From assembly GCA_017513195.1 (NCBI GenBank), contig JAFXGM010000013.1, positions 103,416 through 167,415 on the forward strand: DNA of 64,000 nucleotides, written 5' to 3'. This stretch comes from Clostridia bacterium. Its GTDB lineage: Bacteria; Bacillota; Clostridia; Oscillospirales; Acutalibacteraceae. The notes under the pieces are model-generated. The model saw only the letters and a list, made by a program, of their open reading frames with translations, ran no database searches and had not been told where the DNA came from. The translations under genes were made by a program, and so were the position numbers. Positions 59,013-64,000 of the stretch are shown here, one piece after another. The stretch's first letter is position 1. Each line of letters begins with the position of its first letter.

Positions 59013-60416
59013 TTAATTTATAACAGTTCCGTAAAGCGTGTTGTTTTCATACTCGTCAACACACACGGTAACAAAATTACCTAACATATCGGGTGTACCG
59101 CTAAAGGTAACACTCGAATAGTATTCACTTTTTCCCGAATATAATCCGTCGCCTAAATCTTCTTCGCATAAAATTCTCATCTTTTTGCCTACAAGCGAAT
59201 TATTAAGCTGCTCAGATATTTCGTCTTGTGCTATCAGCAGTTCGTTAAACCATCTACCCTTTTCTTCACGAGTTATGGGGTCGGGCATTATAGCTGCAGG
59301 TGTACCCTCACGTGGAGAATAAATAAAGGTGAAAAGCGACGTAAACTTAACCTCTTTTACAAGTGAAATCGTTTCGCAAAAATCCTCATAGGTTTCACCG
59401 GGAAAGCCTACTATAATATCACTTGTAAACTCTACGTCGGGCATACGAGAGCGTGCCGCTTTTATAAGTCGCAAATAGCCCTCTCGGTCATAGCGACGAT
59501 TCATTTGTTTTAGTATTTTACTGCTACCGCTTTGAAACGGCAGATGAATATGTCGCTCTACCTTTTCGCAATCGCGAATAGTATCTAAAAGTTCCTCGGT
59601 ACAATCCTTTGGATGCGAGGTCATAAAGCGTATTCTAAAGTCGCCGGGTATATCATTTATCATACTAAGCAGCTTTGCAAAATTAATGCCGTGACTTTCG
59701 CCCGACCCATAAGAATTTACGTTTTGGCCAAGAAGCATAATCTCTTTAAAACCGCTTTGTACCATCTCGGTTGCTTCTTTTATGATTTCCTCCGGCGCGC
59801 GTGAACGCTCACGACCGCGAACGTAGGGCACTATGCAGTAAGTACAAAAGTTGTTACAACCATACATTATAGGCAGCCAACCTTTAAGTGTTCCGTCACG
59901 ACAAACAGGTATATTCTCTACAATTTCTTTATTGTCAAGACCTAATTCGTACACACGCTTAGCTGTCATTCTGCGATAGATAAATTCGGGCAATCGGTGA
60001 TATTGCTGTGTTCCGAAAACTATATCCACATACGGATAACTTTTATAAAACTTATCAGCAACCGACTGCTGCTGTGCCATGCAGCCACAAACAGCCACTA
60101 TCAAATTTTTGTTTTGTTGCTTTATTTTTTTTGTTGCGCCCACGTTGCCGTAAACACGGTCCTCAGCATGTCCGCGAACGGCGCAGGTATTAAAAAGTAT
60201 AAAATCAGCTTCTTCAATATTTTCGGTAAGACTGTAGCCGCAAAGACAAAGCATACCCTTAATTCTTTCGGAATCGCTCACGTTTTGCTGACAACCAAAG
60301 GTTACAATATGCGCCTTTGGATTTACTACCTCACGCTCTGTAAGTAGCGCTTTCACACGAGCGGCGTAACCACATTGCTCGGGCAGATAAGAATTTGTTT
60401 TTATATCAAAATTCAC
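59013..60416 (-). CDS. miaB: tRNA-2-methylthio-N6-dimethylallyladenosine synthase
   Basis: A 467-residue radical SAM methylthiotransferase. The N-terminal UPF0004 domain has TFGCQQNVSDSERIKG and CGCMAQ cysteines, the radical SAM motif is YGCNNFCTYCIVPYVRG, and a TRAM domain closes the protein (about 395-467). It adds methylthio groups to i6A37 made by MiaA. First gene of the minus-strand block running to mutL and miaA. Confidence 0.95.
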   Translation of the reverse strand: MNFDIKTNSYLPEQCGYAARVKALLTEREVVNPKAHIVTFGCQQNVSDSERIKGMLCLCGYSLTENIEEADFILFNTCAVRGHAEDRVYGNVGATKKIKQQNKNLIVAVCGCMAQQQSVADKFYKSYPYVDIVFGTQQYHRLPEFIYRRMTAKRVYELGLDNKEIVENIPVCRDGTLKGWLPIMYGCNNFCTYCIVPYVRGRERSRAPEEIIKEATEMVQSGFKEIMLLGQNVNSYGSGESHGINFAKLLSMINDIPGDFRIRFMTSHPKDCTEELLDTIRDCEKVERHIHLPFQSGSSKILKQMNRRYDREGYLRLIKAARSRMPDVEFTSDIIVGFPGETYEDFCETISLVKEVKFTSLFTFIYSPREGTPAAIMPDPITREEKGRWFNELLIAQDEISEQLNNSLVGKKMRILCEEDLGDGLYSGKSEYYSSVTFSGTPDMLGNFVTVCVDEYENNTLYGTVIN

Positions 60417-60511
60417 CTGAAAAAACCTCTATATTAGATAATCTATAATATTATACTATAAAAAGATATTTAAAGCAAGAAATATATTATTAATAAACAC
60501 AAAAAATTCAC

Positions 60512-60540
60512 TTGCAAGAAACAATATATTTTGATATACT
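60512..60540 (+). promoter_or_regulatory. Probable promoter of the DUF1846 gene
   Basis: TTGCAA (60512-60517) and TATACT (60535-60540) spaced by 17 bases on the plus strand. Transcription would begin near 60547, about 30 bases before the GTG start. Confidence 0.7.
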
Positions 60541-60578
60541 ATTTGTGTATTTTATTTTTCCTTTGAGGAGGTTTTGTT

Positions 60579-62063
60579 GTGGCAAAAATCGGCTTTGATA
60601 ATGACAGATATATAGCACTTCAGTCGCAGAATATACGCGATAGAATCGATATGTTCGGCGGTAAGCTTTATATGGAGTTTGGCGGCAAGCTTTTTGACGA
60701 TTATCACGCTTCGCGCGTACTACCCGGTTTTCGCCCCGACTCAAAGGTTAAAATGCTTTTAGAGCTTAAGGACGAAGCCGAAATTGTTATTGTTATTAAT
60801 GCCGACGCCATTGAAAAAAACAAGCGTCGCGGCGACTTGGGTATTACCTATGACCTCGACACACTACGTCTTATTGACGCATTCCGCGATATCGGTCTTT
60901 TTGTGGGCAGTGTAGTAATTACCTGCTTTACGGGTCAGCCGCTTGCAATAGCGTTTGAAAACCGCCTTAAAGCCTTGGGTATAAAAACCTACCGTCACTA
61001 CCCTATAAAAGACTATCCGTCAGATATTCCGCTAATTGTTAGTGACGACGGTTTTGGTAGAAACGATTATATCGAAACCGAAAGGCATCTCGTTGTGGTG
61101 ACCGCCCCCGGTCCCGGAAGTGGCAAAATGGCAACCTGCCTTTCACAGCTTTATCAAGATCACAAGCGCGGAATCAAGGCGGGTTACGCAAAGTTTGAAA
61201 CCTTCCCTATTTGGAACATTCCGCTAAAGCACCCCGTAAACGTGGCTTATGAGGCGGCAACCGCCGACCTTAGCGACGTTAATATGATAGATCCGTTCCA
61301 TCTTGAAGCCTACGGTCAGACCACAGTTAACTACAACCGTGATGTTGAAATCTTCCCCGTGCTTAATGCTATAATGGAGCGCATTTTGGGCGAGTCGCCT
61401 TATAAGAGTCCTACCGATATGGGTGTTAATATGGCGGGTTGCGCCATTAGTAACGATAATATTGTAGGTGACGCCGCTAAACAAGAAATTATACGCCGCT
61501 ATTACTCGGCCGCTTGTAACGTAAGACAAGGTCTTGGTGAAAAGAGCGAAGTCACAAAAATTGAGCTTCTTATGAATCAATTAGGCATCTCAACAAAAGA
61601 CCGACCGGTAGTTAAAGCGGCACTGGACAAAGCAGAGCTTACTAGTAGTCCTGCCGCTGCAATACAGTTAGAAGACGGCAAAATCATCACGGGCAAAACC
61701 TCGTCCCTTTTGGGCGCAAGCTCGGCAATGCTGCTAAACGTACTCAAAGAGCTTGGCGGCATATCAGATGATGTGTTACTGCTTTCACCCACCGTTATTG
61801 AGCCTATTCAAGATATGAAAACCAACGTGCTTGGTAACCATAACCCACGAATGCACATTGACGAAATTTTAATAGCGCTCTCCATTTGCGCCGCTACCGA
61901 CGAAAAGGCAAAAATAGCGCTCCAGCAGGTAGATAAGCTTAAAGGTCTTGAGGTTCATTCAAGCGTAATTCTTTCTCGCATTGACGAACAAACCTTTAAA
62001 AAGCTTGGTGTTAATCTTACCTGCGAACCAAAGTATCAAACCAAAAAATTATATCATGCATAA
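60579..62063 (+). CDS. DUF1846 family protein
   Basis: A 494-residue member of the DUF1846 family, conserved along its length: KIGFDNDRYIALQSQNIRDRI at the N-terminus, FGGKLFDDYHASRVLPGF, TAPGPGSGKMATCLSQLY (P-loop-like) and HNPRMHIDEILIALS. Its biochemical function is not established to my knowledge; the glycine-rich GPGSGKM motif suggests nucleotide binding. The GTG start is set by GAGGAGG seven bases upstream. It is a single-gene unit with its own promoter and terminator. Confidence 0.9.
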   Translation: MAKIGFDNDRYIALQSQNIRDRIDMFGGKLYMEFGGKLFDDYHASRVLPGFRPDSKVKMLLELKDEAEIVIVINADAIEKNKRRGDLGITYDLDTLRLIDAFRDIGLFVGSVVITCFTGQPLAIAFENRLKALGIKTYRHYPIKDYPSDIPLIVSDDGFGRNDYIETERHLVVVTAPGPGSGKMATCLSQLYQDHKRGIKAGYAKFETFPIWNIPLKHPVNVAYEAATADLSDVNMIDPFHLEAYGQTTVNYNRDVEIFPVLNAIMERILGESPYKSPTDMGVNMAGCAISNDNIVGDAAKQEIIRRYYSAACNVRQGLGEKSEVTKIELLMNQLGISTKDRPVVKAALDKAELTSSPAAAIQLEDGKIITGKTSSLLGASSAMLLNVLKELGGISDDVLLLSPTVIEPIQDMKTNVLGNHNPRMHIDEILIALSICAATDEKAKIALQQVDKLKGLEVHSSVILSRIDEQTFKKLGVNLTCEPKYQTKKLYHA

Positions 62064-62069
62064 ATTTAA

Positions 62070-62099
62070 CGAGGCACTATAAAGTGCCTCGTTTTATCT
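62070..62099 (+). terminator. Terminator after the DUF1846 gene
   Basis: CGAGGCACT pairs perfectly with AGTGCCTCG around ATAA, followed by TTTTATCTTTT. It starts seven bases after the stop and touches the end of the XRE pseudogene on the other strand. Confidence 0.92.
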
Positions 62100-62290
62100 T
62101 TTGGGATATTCTAAATCTAAAATGTAATCAGCGTAAACTTTATAAAACAAAGTTTTTTAAGAGCCGTTAGCGGCAATTGTCGTTTCTCACTTTCATACTG
62201 TTGATATGTGTTTTGTTTACAATTAAGTATTTCCGCTATTTGTTGTTGAGTTAAATCCCTATCTTCTCTTAATTCGCGAAGTTTATATCA
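62094..62290 (-). pseudogene. Broken XRE-family helix-turn-helix regulator
   Basis: On the minus strand this stretch encodes LRELREDRDLTQQQIAEIL, then NCKQNTYQQYESEKRQLP and LTALKKLC, a clear XRE HTH. The end needs a change of frame to read FYKVYADYILDLEYPKR before a TAA stop. The first part reads from 62287 with a stop just upstream and no usable start; adding one T near 62277 would restore an INFRELRED beginning, and one T near 62143 would restore the end. The unbroken protein would be about 65 residues. It lies directly after the alkyltransferase gene. Confidence 0.72.
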
Positions 62291-62304
62291 ACACCACCTT
62301 TGAT

Positions 62305-62607
62305 TTATTTCCATCCGTACTTGTTTAAATCAATATGCCCGTCGGATTCAAAAACTATGCCTTCCGCTTCAAGCATTTGGCGTTGTATATCGCCGCCACC
62401 AAAAACAAAGCTGTCTGCCACCTTGCCTTCGCGGTTTACAACGCGGTGGCAGGGTATTACACCGGGTGCGGGGTTGTTGTGTAGCGCATACCCCACCACG
62501 CGTGCCCAACGCGGATTGCCTGCTAGCAGCGCCACTGTGCCGTAGGTAGCAACCTTGCCTTTAGGTATCTGACAAACCACATCGTATATCCTTTTAAAGA
62601 CGCTCAA
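62305..62607 (-). CDS. MGMT/Ogt-type alkyltransferase-domain protein
   Basis: A 100-residue protein equal to the C-terminal DNA-binding/active-site domain of O6-alkylguanine-DNA alkyltransferase. It has KGKVATYGTVALLAGNPRWARVVG, the alkyl-accepting PCHRVV cysteine and GGGDIQRQMLEAEGI. The N-terminal ribonuclease-like domain is absent, as in many MGMT-family proteins of Clostridia; because PCHR is kept rather than PWHR, self-alkylation remains possible. I prefer TTG 62607, with AGGTG six bases upstream and MSVFKRIYDVV as N-terminus; GTG 62616 is an alternative. One transcript with citrate synthase is likely. Confidence 0.88.
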   Translation of the reverse strand: MSVFKRIYDVVCQIPKGKVATYGTVALLAGNPRWARVVGYALHNNPAPGVIPCHRVVNREGKVADSFVFGGGDIQRQMLEAEGIVFESDGHIDLNKYGWK

Positions 62608-62616
62608 ATCATACAC

Positions 62617-63972
62617 CTATCTTTCATTAATCGGTATATATTTTACCTCGTCTTTAACGTTTATATACGCAGGGCGGATGATTTTGCCCGCATTTTGTAT
62701 CTCTTCTATACGGTGAGCCGACCAACCTGCAATACGAGCCACAGCAAATAGCGGTGTATAAAGCTCGTTTGGCAAACCCAACATTCTATATACCATACCC
62801 GAATAAAAGTCAACGTTTGCGCTAACGCCCTTATATATCTTGCGCTTTTCGGCAATAATTTCGGGCGCCATTTTCTCTACCGTGCGGTAAAGACGGTATT
62901 CGTCCATCATGTCCTTTTCTTCAGATAGCTTTTTAGCATATTCGCGCAAGATTTCAGCTCTTGGGTCAGAAAGCGAATAAACTGCGTGCCCCATACCATA
63001 AATAAGACCTGCATTGTCAAAGGCCTTTTTGTCGAGTAAATTCTCAAGATAACCTCTTATTTGTATTTCGTTGGTAATGTCTATGTTTGCCTTCATATCG
63101 TCAAACATCTGCACAACCTTAATATTTGCGCCGCCGTGACGAGGCCCTTTAAGCGAACCAAGCGCTGCCGAAACTGCGGCATAGGTATCGGTGCCCGAAG
63201 ATGTTACAACGTGGGTTGTAAAGGTGGAATTATTACCGCCTCCGTGTTCGGCATGAAGCACGAGCGCCAAGTCGAGCAGTTTTGCCTCGGTTTCGGTAAA
63301 GCAACCATCCTCACGCAAAATGTAGAGCAAATTTTCTGCCGTATTATATTCTTTTTTAGGGTAATGTATAAACAAGCTTTCGCCCTTGTGATAATGCTGA
63401 TAAGAATGATAGGCATAAACCGCCACCAGCGGAAACTGGGCTATAAGCTGTAAGCACTGACGCATTACATTTGGCACAGAAATATCATCGGGGTTTTCGT
63501 CATAACTGTAAAGCGCCAACACACAGCGTGAAAGTATATTCATCATATCCTTACTTGGTGCTTTAAGTATCATATCACGCACAAATGATGGAGGTAGTGA
63601 ACGATAATTTGAAAGCTGCTCACAAAATTCTAAAAGCTCACTTTTGGTAGGCAAATTACCAGACAGCAACAAATACACCGCCTCTTCAAAACCGGGCTGT
63701 CCGCCCTCTGAAAAGCCTTTTACCAAATCAAAAATATTTATACCGCGATAGTAAAGCTCGCCTCGGCATAAAACCTCGTTACCGTTTTCGTCAATTTTAC
63801 GTGAGTTTATGCAAGAAACCTCGGTAAGACCCGACACTACGCCCTTACCATCAAGGTCGCGCAGTCCGCGTTTTACGTTGTGTTTCATATACATATCATA
63901 CTGAATATTGTTATTGCTGCATGATTTTTCTGCCAAATTTTTTATGTAGGGGGTAATTTCTGAATAGTTCAT
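62617..63972 (-). CDS. gltA: Citrate synthase (Si type)
   Basis: A 451-residue citrate synthase condensing acetyl-CoA and oxaloacetate. Active-site histidines lie in HAEHGGGNNSTF, GPRHGGANIKVV and GMGHAVYSLSDPRA, and the catalytic aspartate is in ANVDFYSGMVYRMLGLP. The first 40 residues extend beyond the usual core start. ATG 63972 is preceded by AAAGGAAT; a TTG five codons upstream overlaps that site. In fermentative Clostridia it feeds glutamate synthesis. The upstream region lies outside the window. Confidence 0.93.
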   Translation of the reverse strand: MNYSEITPYIKNLAEKSCSNNNIQYDMYMKHNVKRGLRDLDGKGVVSGLTEVSCINSRKIDENGNEVLCRGELYYRGINIFDLVKGFSEGGQPGFEEAVYLLLSGNLPTKSELLEFCEQLSNYRSLPPSFVRDMILKAPSKDMMNILSRCVLALYSYDENPDDISVPNVMRQCLQLIAQFPLVAVYAYHSYQHYHKGESLFIHYPKKEYNTAENLLYILREDGCFTETEAKLLDLALVLHAEHGGGNNSTFTTHVVTSSGTDTYAAVSAALGSLKGPRHGGANIKVVQMFDDMKANIDITNEIQIRGYLENLLDKKAFDNAGLIYGMGHAVYSLSDPRAEILREYAKKLSEEKDMMDEYRLYRTVEKMAPEIIAEKRKIYKGVSANVDFYSGMVYRMLGLPNELYTPLFAVARIAGWSAHRIEEIQNAGKIIRPAYINVKDEVKYIPINER

Positions 63973-64000
63973 TTTTATTCCTTTCAAATAGCTTTTAAGT

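Noticed and set aside
1-64000. tRNA, rRNA, CRISPR arrays, insertion sequences or prophage
   Set aside because: No transposase, integrase, phage or Cas-like protein, no spaced repeats and no gap with cloverleaf-like sequence was seen.

Overview
The window looks like a chromosomal stretch of a low-to-mid GC, strictly fermentative Gram-positive anaerobe of the class Clostridia, probably a gut organism near the Oscillospirales or Christensenellales. The lineage is my inference. It rests on the NAD-linked [FeFe]-hydrogenase locus, the hprK-murB-rapZ-whiA block, the sepF-ylmH-divIVA-lspA-rluD block, the clostridial lipoproteins and the glycyl-radical microcompartment. Genes are densely packed with many 1-17 base overlaps, and GTG and TTG starts are common. 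I saw no rRNA, tRNA, CRISPR array, insertion sequence or prophage.

Layout. (1) 1-8.3 kb, plus strand: an electron-bifurcating-type [FeFe] hydrogenase (NuoE-like, NuoF-like and HydA subunits). It is interleaved with a second, sensory-type [FeFe] hydrogenase, two GHKL ATPases, two DRTGG proteins and a PHP phosphoesterase. (2) 8.3-12.8 kb, minus: 4-alpha-glucanotransferase with a sugar ABC transporter that lacks its ATPase. (3) 12.9-16.1 kb, plus: orphan ParA, a ParB-like protein without HTH, ThrH and an M24 peptidase. (4) 16.1-20 kb, minus: a lipoprotein, a glycosyltransferase, a PASTA pseudokinase and a metallophosphatase. (5) 20.1-31 kb: a D,D-carboxypeptidase on plus, then minus-strand yitT and hprK-ROK kinase-murB-rapZ(C-terminal half)-whiA-dnaE-pfkA.

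(6) 31.1-44.8 kb, minus: a complete glycyl-radical bacterial microcompartment (BMC) operon of the fucose/rhamnose type. It encodes a B12-independent propanediol dehydratase and activase, a class II aldolase, CoA-acylating aldehyde dehydrogenase, PduL, an MDR alcohol dehydrogenase, a GlcG-like protein, PduS- and EutP-like proteins, eight shell proteins and a DeoR regulator. The predicted chain splits a deoxy-sugar phosphate with the aldolase, turns 1,2-propanediol into propionaldehyde inside the shell, and disproportionates that to propanol and propionyl-phosphate. Two strong sigma-A-type promoters, one before the dehydratase and one before the aldolase, share a 13-base word upstream. (7) 45-60.4 kb, minus: split transketolase, a HAD phosphatase, rluD, lspA, divIVA, ylmH, sepF, yggS, an HlyD-like protein, miaA, mutL, mutS, a YlbF-like protein and miaB. 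(8) 60.5-64 kb: a DUF1846 protein on plus, then on minus a broken XRE regulator, an alkyltransferase-domain protein and citrate synthase.

The observations I rate highest are the BMC shell gene with a Lys/Thr/Ala-rich extension and two well-spaced ribosome sites, the set of cargo-tag helices on five different enzymes, the PASTA-type pseudokinase, and the sensory hydrogenase lacking the proton-relay cysteine inside the catalytic hydrogenase operon. All family assignments come from reading motifs by eye; no search was run.
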